Shown here: piece after piece, positions 37,713 to 51,500 of the stretch
Layout of the letters: every line of letters begins with the position of its first letter
How positions within the stretch are numbered: the first letter of the stretch is position 1
Source: Tenodera sinensis
Lineage: Eukaryota; Arthropoda; Insecta; Mantodea; Mantidae
Length of the DNA: 64,000 bases
Assembly (NCBI GenBank): GCA_030765045.1
Contig: CM060965.1
Location: 152,500,374-152,564,373, forward strand
Direction of reading: 5' to 3'
The notes under the pieces: model-generated
What the model was told of the DNA's origin: nothing
Seen by the model: only the letters and a program-made list of their open reading frames with translations
The model's database searches: none
Program-made: the position numbers and the translations under genes

Positions 37713-39244
37713 CTGAAAAAATACAAAACATGTCAAATCTCACATCAGTGACAAAGCACAGACAAAAGCTTTCACATGCAGGAAACAGTATGTACAGTGA
37801 TTGTGAAAAGAATGCAACATAAAGGCACATGTGGAAAAGAGAAAGAAGGGAAACCAGTGGTCCGCCGTAGCTAGCTTCTGTACAAAATACAGCTCCTCTA
37901 GTTATTCTGACTTATATTGTATCATTTTATTACACAACAGAAGTGTTGCCGTTTCGTGCTCTTGAAGATATCCATTTTCAGGATGAGAAATATTGTTGGT
38001 GTCAAACTGATCATTACAGTAGTAAGTCATAGTTGGATTTATTTAGCTGAAGGCTACTGATTTTTTATCTATTGCTGTCAATCCACCTGATATTTCATTT
38101 CAAAACAAGTATGTAAGTTAATAACATAAAAACGACAATATTCAAAATTTTGCAAGTAAAGACATCGTTTATTATCGTTACCATCTGCTCTCAAGAATTA
38201 AGCTTATTAGCTTTTGGGATTTCTTGAAAGTTCATTTAACTACTTAAGTTAGATCTAACGTCTACAGTGTCACAAGAAAGCTGTCTGCGTTAACTCATAT
38301 GTTATCCTGAGCAAATAACCCCAAATTTCAGTTAAGAGCTCCGTCCAAGTTTTACTCTTTCAATTTGGACTCAGTTTGTCGTGTTAAAATATAAGGATCT
38401 TTAACTGGACGACATCCAATTCATATTAAAAGAATGCATAACTGACCACCACTGACCAAATTTTGGAAAATGGGATACCTGGTACATTTCAAGAAAATGT
38501 TGGAAAATAATACCATTGTATTTCTACAAAGCGAAGTATTAAGTGATCCACATAAATAGAAAATGGGAAAGTTTGGTTTAAATCTGCGGAGGAGGACAAA
38601 ATTAGCAGGTGCAAGAAAATGTGATCATCACTAGCTAGAAACAGTGCTGGTTTGTAAGTTGTGGAATTGCTTTATGTTGTTAAAGTCTTCAAACGGTAAA
38701 CTTTAAGACTATTATCAACAAAAGCAGTTTAATAATTCCTACACTGCTTAAATGAACGCTTTAAGTAAACTTTATTGGTACTACATACTTGTAAACAGCC
38801 ATCCCATGCGTTTTATGTACTGGCTTGCAGAATGCTGCACACAGACTCAATTCTGTGAATCACACACCCCTGGTTCATTATTCAGTAGGCAGTGACTGGC
38901 ACTGCATATCAAAAACAAAATCACCTGGGCGTCACATACCTTTGTAGGAAATTGCGGCAATCCTGACATCAGCAAAAATAACTGGGTTGCATTCTTTTCA
39001 CCATCGCTTGAGTCAGCGTTAGCACGGTGTTTAACACAAATAATGTTCGTCTTTATAACATCTGCTGAATTAATGGTAGGGAAAGTGGAGTAAATGGAAA
39101 GAGAAAATCGCTCATCAGTAACATTGTATATCATGAATTTAGGAGGTGCGTTTTCTCTCCTACAGTGATAGGCTGTTCATTATCTCCAAGGAAATCTAGA
39201 GCTTGTTTCAAAATTTCGCTATTCGTCGTTGTTTTACAACGTAC

Positions 39245-39390
39245 ATGTAGCAGGTAGAGAACGTATTGTATTCTACCCAAAAAATTGATATCGAGATTAC
39301 ACCGAAAATACTTATCTTGAGACCCATTGAAGAAAAACCATTCTTACAAACCATCCTTATGTGTCTGTGTATATGGTGTGGTGGGGTGTG

Positions 39391-39449
<59 letters not shown>

Positions 39450-39722
39450 TGTGTGTGTATATGTGTGTATGTGTGTGTGTGACTTAGAACAGCATAAACC
39501 AGAAACCAAAACGTCTTGGGAATACCAAACTTGGTATTTTCTTTCGGCAGCTTTCAAAAATGCGACCTTGCATCAAAGATATTTTAAAATTTTCGATTTT
39601 GTTAAAATGGATATATTTTTTATTAAAATGTGATATGTTTATGATATTTACATCACAAGTACAAGGTAGGTATATGTACGTAGTATTTTCTATATTTTCT
39701 CTTCATTCAGATTTTCTTTTTT
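39245..39722 (+). mobile_element. GT-tract MITE-like family, copy 8
   Basis: 'gtattgtattctacccaaaa', 'gatatcgagattacaccg' and a GT tract of about 30 units (39391-39448) are followed by 'ttagaacagcataaacc', in the family order. The 3' third is missing. Confidence 0.8.
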
Positions 39723-39879
39723 AATTCTTCCATTTATATGCCGCCTTTAACTGCAGAGGTCATATCGGCGGCCTTGCCTATTGACAAATGGTGTTACTCG
39801 TTCAACAGTGGGTTTTTTTCGGTCTTTGGGGATTTCATACGTTGAATTTAAACACACATTCACACTTTCATTTATACTT

Positions 39880-39966
39880 CCAGACTCAGGGAAGGATGAG
39901 GAATAATCTTGGCTGGAGAAAAATTCCAACCCCCCTGCCGAGAATTGAACCCGGAACCCCTATTTT
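39880..39966 (-). mobile_element. tRNA-derived SINE fragment
   Basis: On the minus strand, a B-box-like 'ccgggttcaattctcgg' is followed by 'ttggaatttttctccagcc'. It directly abuts the start of the full-length GT-tract element at 39968. Confidence 0.5.
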
Positions 39967-39967
39967 T

Positions 39968-40090
39968 ACTTTCTCTACTGGTAAGTAGAGGAAGTATTGT
40001 ATTCCACCCAAAAATTCGATGTCGAGATTTCACCGGAAATACATGTTTTGAGGCCCCCCTGAATCCAAAAAAAGCATTTTTAGAAAAAGG

Positions 40091-40150
<60 letters not shown>

Positions 40151-40890
40151 TGTGTGTGTGTGTGTCTGTATGCCAGTCTGTCAGTCTGTCAGTCTGTGGA
40201 CAGCATAACTCAAAAACGGAAAGTCGGTTAAAAACCAAAGTTAGTATTTGAGTTTAATGTCTTTCAAGGATGTGACACGAAGATTTTGAAGAAAATAGCC
40301 TCACCCTAAACTACCCTTTACATGGAAAAATCTTCGAAAATTTTATTTTCTTGAAAATGGCTCTAACGATTTTTATTAAAATGCCATATGTTTGAGATAT
40401 TTTTATGACAAATGAAATGTATATCTTGAATTTTCTGGCTATAGCCCCTGTAGTCGTATTTACTCTGGACGACTTTTGCATAACTGGTAAACCGTTAGAG
40501 ATAGACTAAATCATACTATACAAAAATGTAGATCTTGCTAAAATACACAATTTATGTCTCAATAAATTTTCTTGTAGGGTAAACCATTTCGGAGATATTC
40601 CTTGTTATGTGTGTGAGTTTCGGAAAACTTAGAACTTTCATGAAATGGGTCCTCGCTGTTCATTTTTTTATATGTTAAGTGTGCAAAGACAACAGAATCT
40701 CAAACATTTGACTATCGCACAAAGCCTACTGTATTCTAACATTCCCCTTGCACCTACAAGGAAATAAGCAATAAGATAATTTGTACAAATGTTTATCTCA
40801 ACTAACAAGAAAGAAGATACAGGAATAAGAGTTTGTAAGAATGGTTAGTTCAAGAGTAGAGAAAGTCATGTGAGTGCAACACATCAGATT
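39968..40890 (+). mobile_element. GT-tract MITE-like family, copy 9 (full length, reference)
   Basis: A perfect 12-bp inverted repeat, actttctctact (39968-39979) and agtagagaaagt (40855-40866), brackets 899 bp of non-coding DNA. The right side continues with a conserved 'catgtgagtgcaacacatca' tail shared by other copies, so the true end may lie about 25 bp outside the inverted repeat. An internal (GT)n tract (about 40093-40165) sits about 120 bp from the left end. No transposase is encoded, so it is non-autonomous. The superfamily is unknown and no target duplication could be fixed. Confidence 0.8.
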
Positions 40891-40899
40891 TTTGTGTAA

Positions 40900-41130
40900 T
40901 AAGATTTATGTATCTCTCACGGTTTGTAAGATGCAAGAGTCGTTCACAATGAAGAGCGCTTTAGAGTATATTCGCAGGAAATGCAAGATTAATTTCAAGA
41001 ACTTAAATTACCAAATTTGCCATTTAAGCGATTTTTCGTCTTGGAATATTGTTACTCGCAGACACACGTGCACAAGCGCACACAGACACACACTGATCTT
41101 TTACTCAAAATACTTTTCTGTATCCCGTAA
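40900..41130 (-). mobile_element. GT-tract MITE-like family, copy 10 (very diverged)
   Basis: Reverse orientation: 'gtatctctcacggtttg', 'agcgatttttcgtcttgg' and a short CA-rich part with 'gcagacacacgtgc' resemble the family in order, but spacing and identity are poor. Confidence 0.45.
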
Positions 41131-42583
41131 ATCGGTAAAAGAATAATTAATTACACATAACAATCGATTAATAATCAAAATAGCACTCCGTTTCAATTTC
41201 ATAACTGTGCTTTTAACAATTGCTTTGTCGTATTTTTCCAGAAGAAACTTTATTTGTTAATGTTACAAATAAAATGAGATTTATTTGAGAGTAAAAAGCT
41301 TGTGTACTACTGCTATAACAAGAGAATACCGAAATACATGTAATTCTTGGATTCCGTTTTCCTCAGTTGTCAATACTGACTAAATGGAACTACACTAATC
41401 GAAATGAATATATGTTAGGACTTTTTGATAGAATTTAACAATTTCTAGTCAAAACTTTGCTTATAGTATTTAAATTCACATTTTATTTTAGAAATAGTTA
41501 AGATAAATATCGTTTGACGTTCTGACCTCCCTAGATAAGTTCTCCGCTCCGAAATTTATCGGTTAGGTAAGAGGTCTTATTTTATTATTTCTGATAGAAT
41601 GTTATTTCTAGTTCAATAACCACTTACTATTAGAGTTACTAAATTTTCATTAATAGCAATCTCAAAGGTATCGCAACCAGTGTTTACTCGTCAATATGAG
41701 AGTATTGATCTTCAGCAGACTAAAAGAATGTAAGCTGTAATAAAACTGCTAAAAGAAAAAGTTTTGCAATCATCTCACTTATATTCGTTAATAGTTATAG
41801 CAGTGTGGTTAATAAAGCAATGTTTCTTTTCACTATATCAAACCATGCCATTTATGAAGTGTAATGAAATAGCTGTCGGAATCTGTTTGGTCAGAATTTG
41901 TTCTTGCCCTCATTAATGAATAAAATACGACATTCCAATGTGTTGTAGTCGATTCGTTCTCTCTCTTTAGAAAGCATATTTTATAATAGATAAAGAAGAT
42001 TGCATCTGGGACTATGGTTTATAAATATCCACATATTCTGATCCTAATGCACCAAAATCTGTAGACAGTTTTAAAAACATTTGTCATCATATACTGCTAC
42101 TTGAAAATCTTAATACGCGTTCATTTGAATACTATACGAATAATTTCACACATAAATTATTTTAACGTGGAAAGTTTAACAAAAACTGACGTTCTTGATA
42201 ATTTTAAGGCTTCTCACTCAGACCTTTCCTTGCAATTGATGATGCCTTACACTCTACGATGTCTGAAATGATCACTATAATGATCTATGTAAGCAAACAA
42301 TTTTGTTATTATTGTAATTTAGCTTATACGTATATTGCTTACAAGACTCTCAAGATTTAGATTTTCATAAGGAAATGCCATATGTGTTAGAATGTGGTTA
42401 CTCACATAGAGCTAATCTACGAGACTTTCTAAATTCTTTAGTTATATGGTCATCTTGGGATTTTGAGTAGAATCTCAGAAACATACAAGATAACCTGCAG
42501 AAAAAGCTAGATAGATAAATTAATACTACAATCTTAGACAATGTCAATGCAATTGACTTAGAAAGTAAGAGCCATGAACTCAC

Positions 42584-45500
42584 CATTCTTTCCAGAAGCT
42601 CAAGATCAAAAATCTCTTCGATGATGCATTCATCCACCTTCTTATCTGGCTTGATTTCGCCGCTAAACTTCCTCTGAATTGTGGCACCGATAGTTGAACC
42701 AGTTCTGCGGAGATTTACGCCGAATCGTCCTCCTCCTCGTATGGTACTTGGCTCGGAAGTCTTGGGTTCTTTAGGTCCAGAGTCCTTCCTCTTTGGTTCT
42801 GGCTTTCCAGTGGATTTCTTTGTAGTTGGGAATGTTACATCTGAGGCGGGTTCTTTTCTGCCAGGGGAACTCTCTTTCTTTGTAGGAGAAGTTGGTCTGG
42901 GCATTTTATTTGTTGAAGTTTCCGTACTCGGACGCCTCCTATCGGGAGAAACATCTTTAGGGTATGATTCCTTTCTGTAGGGTGAAACTCCTTTTACAGA
43001 TGGTGAATCATCACGGGGATATGACTCCTTCCTGGTCGGAGAAGTACCTTTGGGGCGAGAATCTTTTCTCACAGGAGAAGTATCTTTCGGCGAAGAAGCT
43101 TTTCTTCCCGGAGATGGTGAATCATCACGGGGATATGACTCCTTCCTGGTCGGAGAAGTACCTTTGGGGCGAGAATTTTTTCTCACAGGAGAGGTATCTT
43201 TCGGTGAAGAAGTTTTTCTTACCGGAGATTTTTCTTCAGGCGAACTATCGCGTGGATATACGCCCCTCTTTACAGGGGAGTCATTAGGTTTTCTAGGTTG
43301 TTGACTTTCGGGATAGTGCTGTTTTGGAGCTGTTGGTGAATCCCTTGTTGGAGATGTCGTTTCTTTGGGATACTGACCTGTTGGAATAGATTTTCTGGGA
43401 CTGTGTGGTGACTGTGGCGGTGATGGTTTGCCAATTGTGATCGTAGCAGTTGATATTTGCCGAGGATACTCTTTTTTAGTTTGATGATCAGTTGTAATGG
43501 AAATTATATCCACATCTCTCGTATCTTTAGTCGTTATTTCTGAAATTATTTCGTTTTGAACGAAGCTATCAGTGGTATAATCATTTCGATAAGTAGTGAT
43601 TACATCCTCTGAAGGGTGATCTTCAGGCTCAGTGTCGGAAGTAGGAGCAGCCGCATCATCTGGTTCTTCGGGTTTTGTGAACACACCACGCCTGGCATCA
43701 AACACGGATGGTCTGCTCAAAATATCTTTCTGTCTGATGATCTCTCTTTGTGTTGTAGTGTCCTTAGTGAATGTTTCGATAAGGTTATCCTCAGGGAAAT
43801 TACCTTTTGGCTGCTTTTCTACAGGAAATGTGTCTTTGGGTTGAATATTTCTCGGAACATATTCCTTAGTTGCAGGTGAAGCCCCAGGTTGTTTTTTCTT
43901 TGGATAAGTTTCTTTGCTAGCCGCAGCTATCTTCGCTTCGAATATGGAGGCTCTGGAAAGAATATCTTTCTGTCTACGGATCTCTCTTTGTGTAGTTGTG
44001 TCTTTAGTGAATGTTTGTAATAGATTATCTTCTGGGAAGTCCTCCTGAAGTTTCTTCCTAGTCTGAGTATCTGTAGTGACATTCAGAGGAAATTCCTTTC
44101 CTGAAGGTGTAATTCGTTCAGGAGAAGTACTAGAAGGTTTTCTTCTTGGATACGTATCTCCATTTACTTCTTCAGGATGCTCCCTTTGCGGAAAAGAATC
44201 ATTTCGAGTTGGTGAGTACCGATCTGAAGGAACATCTCGATGTGTCTTGGGAAACGTTTCCCTACCAGGTTGGTCTGGAGTCTCTCTTCTGGGAAGCGAG
44301 TCCACTCTAGTCGGGGAGTACCGATCTGGAGAAGAATCTGAAGGCTTTCTGGGAAATCTTTCTGTATCAGGCTCTTCAGGACGCCCTGTTCGTTGAAGTG
44401 AATCTTTTTTAGTTGTTGGGTGTCTATTTGGAGAAGAATCTGAGGTCTTTGTTGGAAGCCTTTCGCTCCTAGGTTGTTCTGGATGCCCTCTACTGGGAAG
44501 CGTGTCCTTTGTCGTCGGAGTATACCGATCTGGAGAAGAATCTGAGGGCTTCCTGAAAGATCTGTCCGTGCTAGGCTGGTCAGGATAACCTCTCCTGGGA
44601 TAAGAATCCTTTCTTACCGGCGAGTGCCGATCTGGAGAAGCATCTGAGGGTTTCTTGGGAGATTTTTCGGTATTCACTGATTCCGGATGTCCTCTCTTTG
44701 GGAATGAATCCTTTCTGTTTGGAGAATAGCGATCTGGAGAGGAATCCGGTCGCTTACTAGGAAACTTTTCGTCGCCATATTGGTCAGGACGTTCTCTCCT
44801 AGGAAGCGAATCCTTTCTACTTGGAGAACGACGCTCTGGGGAAGAATCCGACAGCTTTCCAGGGGAGGTTTCTCTTTGAGGATATTTTTCCTGGGGTTTC
44901 TTCTTAGGATAAGTGTCTGTGCTTATCTCTCGAGGATAATCCTTCTTAGGAAGCGATTCCTTTCTTGTGGGGGATGAATCAGAAGGTTTTCTTCTAGGCA
45001 GAGTATCGCCATTTATTTCATGCGGATATTCTCTCTTAGGAAGAGATTTCTCCCTTGATGGGGAATGTCGATCTGGGGAAGACTCAGCTGGGCGTTTAGC
45101 CCAGGTATCTGTATTAGGATGTTCCGGTCGGCTCTTTACAGACGAAGGCTTTGTTGGGGAGGACTCAGTAGATTTCTTTCTAGGGTACGTATCCGTACTG
45201 ATTTCATTTGGCTGAGTCTTTCTTGGTGTTTTTGTTGTTGGAGAAGATTCCGTTGGCCGGTTCGCAGGATAAATAACTGTGTTTACTTCCTGTGGTCGTT
45301 CTTTTCTTGGAAGAGAATCCTTCCTCGTTGGAGAGCTCCGTGCTGGAGAAGATTCAGAAGGCCTACGTCTAAGATGTGTGTCGTTTTGTGGCTCACCTGG
45401 TCTTTCTTTCTTCGGAAGAGAATCCTTATTTATCGGCGATTTCTTTACAGGAGATTCGTCAGCAGGTCTCTTTCTGAGATATGTATCAGTACTATGGACT

Positions 45501-48500
45501 TCAGGACGAGGCTTCCTGGTATTAGAATCTCTTCTATTTGGAGAATCGCGTTCAGGTGATGATTCAGAAGGCCTTCTCCTGGAATATGTGTCCGTGTTTA
45601 CTTCATGCGGCTGTCCTTTCATTGGGCGTGAATCCAATGGTGAAGGAGAGTCAGAAGGTTTCCGACGAGGATATGTGCTACTATCAACATCCTCCGGTTT
45701 TTTGCTTTTTGGAAGTGATTCCTTCCTAGCTGGTGAGATTCTATCTGGTGAAACCTCTGATGACTTCCTTCTAGGAGAGCTTTCAGTCTTTGGCTTCTGT
45801 GGCATCTTCTTTGCAGTTAACAGTTGTTCCTCCTGATTGTATTCAGAGGTCCGTTTTCTGTAATCCGTAACAGTGGTTATTTCATCCCTAGCTTCAAACC
45901 GTTTCACATTTATGTTTGTAAATTCATTATCTGGAGACTCGAGAACTTCAGGCCTATTTACATTTTCGTGTGATTTATCACGAGGATGTGTTTTCTTTTC
46001 AGGTGTTGGCGAACGTTCACGTGAGCCAGGCGAGAAGGTAGTGGGATAGTCACGTCCGGGGTATTCCCGAGAAGGCGATGAAGTTCTTTCTTTAGGGCGA
46101 TCTGGTGAAGCAAATATCTCATCCTCTGATTCAGTTACATCATCATCATTAACTTGACCAGGGACAGGTCGCTTCTTAGTAGGATGATCTCTATCATGCG
46201 GCTCCTTTCTTGGTTCCTGAGGAGACTGTGAAATATCATCCCTTGACGGCATTGGTCTGTCCTGAGTTGTCTCATATATGTCAACAAATTCCTTTCTCTT
46301 GTTCGTAGTAGATGTCTGAGTAGTGGCAATGTTTTCGAACATTGCTCTAGCTCTGCGAACAGTGCTAGGGCTATCAAGAGCTTTAGGACTTGTATCTCTG
46401 GGGCGCTGAGGTTCCTGAGGCTGTTTGGGAGATCCTTCAGCTTCTCTAGTTGTTTGCAAGAATCGAGATACCCTGTCAGCCACGCTGACGTTCTTAAGAC
46501 CGTCATCTGTTTCTGATTCCTCATCAAGGTCAGTCACAAATTCTGGACGCGGAACGTCATCCTGCGGTTGCTTTCGGTAGAATTCGGGTTCTTGAGGACG
46601 GGGTTTTTCATCATCAGGATGCTCTTCATCTAATGTCTCTGGATGCAGGACCGGTTTTTGGAATTGTGTTGGTCTGCTCTTACTGCGTCCTGGAAATTCT
46701 TCATCGTCATCAGGTTCACTGATTCTATCGGCATATCTAGGACGCCTGGAATAATCGGGAGAAGATTCTCTTGAAGACTTTAGGATTTGGATAGTAAATC
46801 CAGGAACATCGTTTGAAGGCGACAATAACTGATTCTCTCGAGTGGTTACGGCGGTCACTTTGGATGCGTACTCTTGCTCCTCAGTTCTTCTGATTTCTTC
46901 TAATTCTTGTATATATTTTTCATCTGGTTCTTCGTCTGTGTAAATTAGTGGAGTTACCCTGTCATCGGTTATTGTGCTAGGGAATTCCTGCTCGTCCTCA
47001 GAAGAAGAACTATCTGGGTTACTTTCATCTTCGGGCATTTTCTTCTTTGAGGGTTTAGGTCCCTTTAATGTAACTATGATGGTTTTCTTTGCATGTGTTC
47101 TAGTTGTATGTCCAGGTTTATTCGGTTCAGTAAGCTCCTTAGGCTTCTTTTGTGCAGGTTTCATAGGCTGCGTTGGTTGTCTTACATTTCGTGTAATTGA
47201 GGATTTTACAGTTGTCGCTGTTGCCTCCCGTTGCGTTTTCACAGCCGATGTAGTGATTTTCCTGGTAATGTTTTTGTCACTGGGACGAGTCACATCAGGC
47301 TTAGGCGACTGATAACGAGGCTGCGTTGCGCTAGGCGTGGGACCCTTTTTAATAACGTCTTTAGGACTACCTATGCGTGTAATTTTCAGTTCTGTTGTAA
47401 CAGTTTTCGTTCGTCCTTTAGGTTGTGTCGAAGGTGCTTGAGGCCGAGAGGGAATGGTCTTCTTCGAATCTCTTACGGAATATGGCTTTTCTTGCGCTGG
47501 CACCCTATCACTGGGTTTTGTCTGTTTTGGCGCGCGAGGAGCTTCCTTTGATGGGTGAGAGCGCTCTGGAGAAGTACATGGTGAATCATCATCAACCAAA
47601 AATTCTTCTGGTGGTGTTTCATCCAAAAGATTATCTTCTGGATATATTTCAGTATAAAGGTCATCTCTCATTCTCTTTCCGGTTACAGTAGGCATGGTGG
47701 TCGGTCCATCACCCTCTTCTGTAGGAAATACTTCGCGATCTTGAGGTGACTGTTGAATAAGAAGTTCAGTTCTTTTGTGAGTTGTGATAGTATCATTTGC
47801 TTTGGTCATGTCCGTAGAGTAAGTCAAATCAGTTATATACAAAGGCGCATCCCCTGCTGTTTTTACAGTTTCTGGACTGGAAACAGTGGATGAACGATCG
47901 GTAGATCTTGTATCATCTTCGTTTTCGGGTTTGTCTTCCTCAGGTTGTTGTGGCATATAACCCTCTGGACGTTTGCTAACTACTGTGGTTGTTATCTTGC
48001 TGGTCGTTACGTATTTTGGCTGCACCTTACCCGGAGATTCCGGTTTATTAACTCTAGTGGGCGACATAGGGGTAGCCTGCTTTCTCGTTGTTTTAACAAA
48101 AGCTGATTTCACGGTGGTATGCTGCACATCTGGTTTCCAAGGCTTCTCAGGAGATGTTCTGGGCGAGGAAGTTGTTTTCGTAGGCCTCGCTGGAGATTGT
48201 GAAGGCTTTGTTGTACGTGACGGAGACTGGTAAACTCGCTGGGTTGGTTGTATGGGACGTCCTGGGGACTGAGAAGTTCTCGAAGTAGGCTGTGTTGGGC
48301 GAAGGGAATGCGGCTGAGAGGGTTTGTCGGGGCGATTTGGACCACTAGGTGTTCTAGAGTGCTTATCAGGACTAAAGCCACGGGGAAGCTTAGACGTAGG
48401 TGTGCTTTGAGGTGTCTTGGGTTTACTTGTAGAACGCGGTTTTTCGGTACTTCCTGTAGGGTATCTTGAGGTTGCTGGGCTTTGTGGTTTTTGATATGGT

Positions 48501-51500
48501 CTGTCGTGATCATGTGGTCTTTCGGGACTGAGAGAAGGAGATCGCCTTGAATCGGGAGCTGAGCCAGTGGAAGTCTTGCGTGGTGTAGGAGAGCTTCTAG
48601 ATCTTGTAGAGGCAACAGTAGCTTTCGGTGCACGACTGGGAGATGGTTGATCACCAGGTATTCGATTTGGACGCTGATTGTGGTCTAAAGAAGATGGAAT
48701 TCTGCTTCCTGGTTGTTTTCTTTGTGGTTCCAGGCTACCTCCAGATTTTTCAGGTCTTGCAGGTGAAAACGACTTTTCTGCTGGCTTTCTTCCTCCAGGT
48801 TTTTCTGCAGTAGTGGGTCCCTGGCGAGGTGTACTTGAACTTCGTGGAATAGAAGACTGCCTTGTGGTACTCGACTTGGATGGCTGTTGTCCATCAGGTG
48901 CCGGCTTTCTAGGAGTGTCTCTCTCTGGGCTGAAACCCTTCTTAGGTTTCGTTGGAGACATTTCCTTCTGCTGAACGTTCCTTGCAATGCCCTCGTGCGT
49001 TGAACGTAATGTGAGGGTGACCTCAGTGGTCGTCATATTCTCCCTCTCCGGTGATCTTTCGGGGCTGGAAGAACAGGGAGAGAGACGCGATGACTTCGGG
49101 CGTTTCGGCGACTCGTCTTCACTGTTATAGTCATCCTCTTGCGCTTGCTCCGTGTTTGGCTTTTTTGGGTGATGGATATCGTCCTCATTTTCGTTTTGGT
49201 ACACGGGGCTATCACTAGAAGGGCGGGATTTTTTCGGAGTTTCTTGGGATTTCTTGGGAGAAACGGATTCTGGCTGATCTTGGGTTTCTGAAGGCTTTTT
49301 GGAAGTCGGGGATGGATGCTTCACCGGACTATCTTTCGTAGGACTTGCAGTGAACATTTCTGGAGTTATTTGATCAATTACATCTTTTCTAGATATCGGT
49401 TTGGAAGGCTTGACGGGTTCTCTTCTGTTAACAGGTTCATTATCTTCAGGATTTTCTGGTTCGTCTTCAACTTCAGAGCTGGGATGCGGCTGTTCTTCGG
49501 AGCCTGGCAATTTGCGGAAAGGTTTTGTTGGTGACTCAGTTCCAAGTACCGGCTGTTTAGTCTGAGATAATTCCAGAGTAGTTGGTCGAATTTCCGGACT
49601 AGTTCTGAAGCATTTAATGGGTTTAAAATTACCTCTCTCTGGACTAGAATCGGGTGAATCTTTGACAGGTGAGGTGCCACTGGATGGACGTGGTCCGAGT
49701 TCGTTCACAATAGATCCCTCTGAACTATATTCCGGAGATTTCTCTCTGGGTAATTTATCCAAAACCGATTTAGGACTAGCACTAGTTTGCTGAGGAACTT
49801 CTTGCGCTACATCTGTTCCCGGCCTCTTTTTCTGTGGTGAAGGACTTCTGTCTGAGGGAAATTTTCCATGTTCAGGTTTAGAAGAATCTATAACGAGCTG
49901 AGTGTTATCTTCGAGATCCGTTTTTGTGATATGAGTTGTAGTTTTGGTTGGACTAACTTGCTTATTATCTCCTGGCTTATTTGGATACTCAACGTTATCG
50001 GTATCAGGAGATTTGGTCCTAGTGATGCTATTAGATCCTTCCATAACGATGTGTTGTGTTTGTTTTGTTGTTTCGTCAACTTTATGAGTTACATTTTTCT
50101 GTGTCACTTCAGTGTCACTGTGCTCAGATTCTGTACCAGATCTGGATGATCCTCTGGATCGTGGGCGACTTTGTCTCTGTTGCTTTTCTTCAACCCTTGT
50201 TGGACTTGTATGAGGCGAAACTCCTGGTGTGGAGGAACGTTTCTTTGTGGTAGCTCGTGTTAAACCAGAAGACAACTTTCTCCTTTCCTTTACAGTTGTT
50301 TTGGTTGTAGTAACCGTTGATGAAGATTTAGAAGTATCAGATGATCTTCTTGTAAGCGAAGTTGTTTCTTTCGGCTTGTCTCCTGAACTTACTCTTCTGT
50401 CCGGGGTGGATTTTTCTGGGGAGTGTCTGTCTACAGTTGGGGAAGTTTTGGTCGTAAGTGTATAACTTGGCTTATCAGGGCTACGCCTAGTAGGACTTCC
50501 TCGTGTGGGAGATGAGGTGAATTTAGTCGTGGTATCCGGACTAGTTCTAGTAGGGCTCATTCGGCTTGGTGATCCAGGATATCTAGAGGGCTCATTATTA
50601 CTAGTCTTGGTTGGACTAGCTCTGGATGGAGATCCGGGGTGTTTAGGTGAATCTGAAGGACTTCTTCTACTAGGACTTGTGTTGTGTAAGCTAGGATGCT
50701 TTGATGTTTCAGAGGGACCTCTGGTTGGTGAACCGGGATACTTCGAAGTTTCGTCCGGACTTCTTCGCGTAGGTGAAGTTTGCGGTCTTATCGTCTTCTG
50801 TGGACTAGTTCTACCAGGAGTTCCTCTTGTAGGTGAGGAGGGAGATCTTGGCGATTTGTCAGGGCTGGATCTCGTGGGAGAAACTCTCTCATTTTGGGCA
50901 TATGTTGTTTTCTCTGTGGAACTTCTCGCAAAAGAAGTCCTTTCCACTTGTCGCGTTATTTTGTCGGGACTGGTACGTCCTGGCGAACTGGTATAGTTGG
51001 GGCTAGTACGACTTTTCTCTCCACTGGGCCTCCTACTGCTGGGAGTCTTTTCTGGACTACTTCTTCCCGAAGCCAATATATTATCTTGGCTGCTCCTGTT
51101 TCGATAAGATCTTGTGGGAGACCTGTTAAAGCGATCCGGACTGGTGCGATCCAAAGAGGTCTTTGATGATGAGCGTGTGGAGGATGGAGTTCCTCTTTCC
51201 GGAGAGGTTCTTAGAGATCTGACAAAAGCATCATGGGTGGGACTCACACCAACGCTGATCTTTTTATTGGTATAGTGCTGTTGATATGTAGTTACATATT
51301 GCCCAGAATTGTCTTCATCCTTGGACTTGGGTTTACATGGCTTTTCGGGATGGCGTGTACCATCATCTGTATCATTTTTGGGCTTTTTCGGTACTCTTGA
51401 GGGTTCTTGTGTCACATTAACATTTGTTTCTTCAGTGGTTTTTCTGGTAGAATCTATTGTCTCATTTGTCTGCTGCCGTGTTGTCGAAGTGCTTATGCGT

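Larger units (their letters stand above)
37713..42583 (-). other. Intron of the smoothelin-like gene (4,871 nt)
   Basis: A phase-0 intron separates the two halves of the second smoothelin-type segment. It contains three copies of the GT-tract element and one SINE fragment at 39.2-41.1 kb. The rest is AT-rich with nothing recognised. Confidence 0.75.

Noticed and set aside
36756..37751. Long plus-strand open frame (331 codons) opposite the repeat exon
   Set aside because: It exists because the 39-nt and 90-nt units are multiples of three and keep the antisense strand open. The sense strand has splice sites, a domain half and sensible composition.
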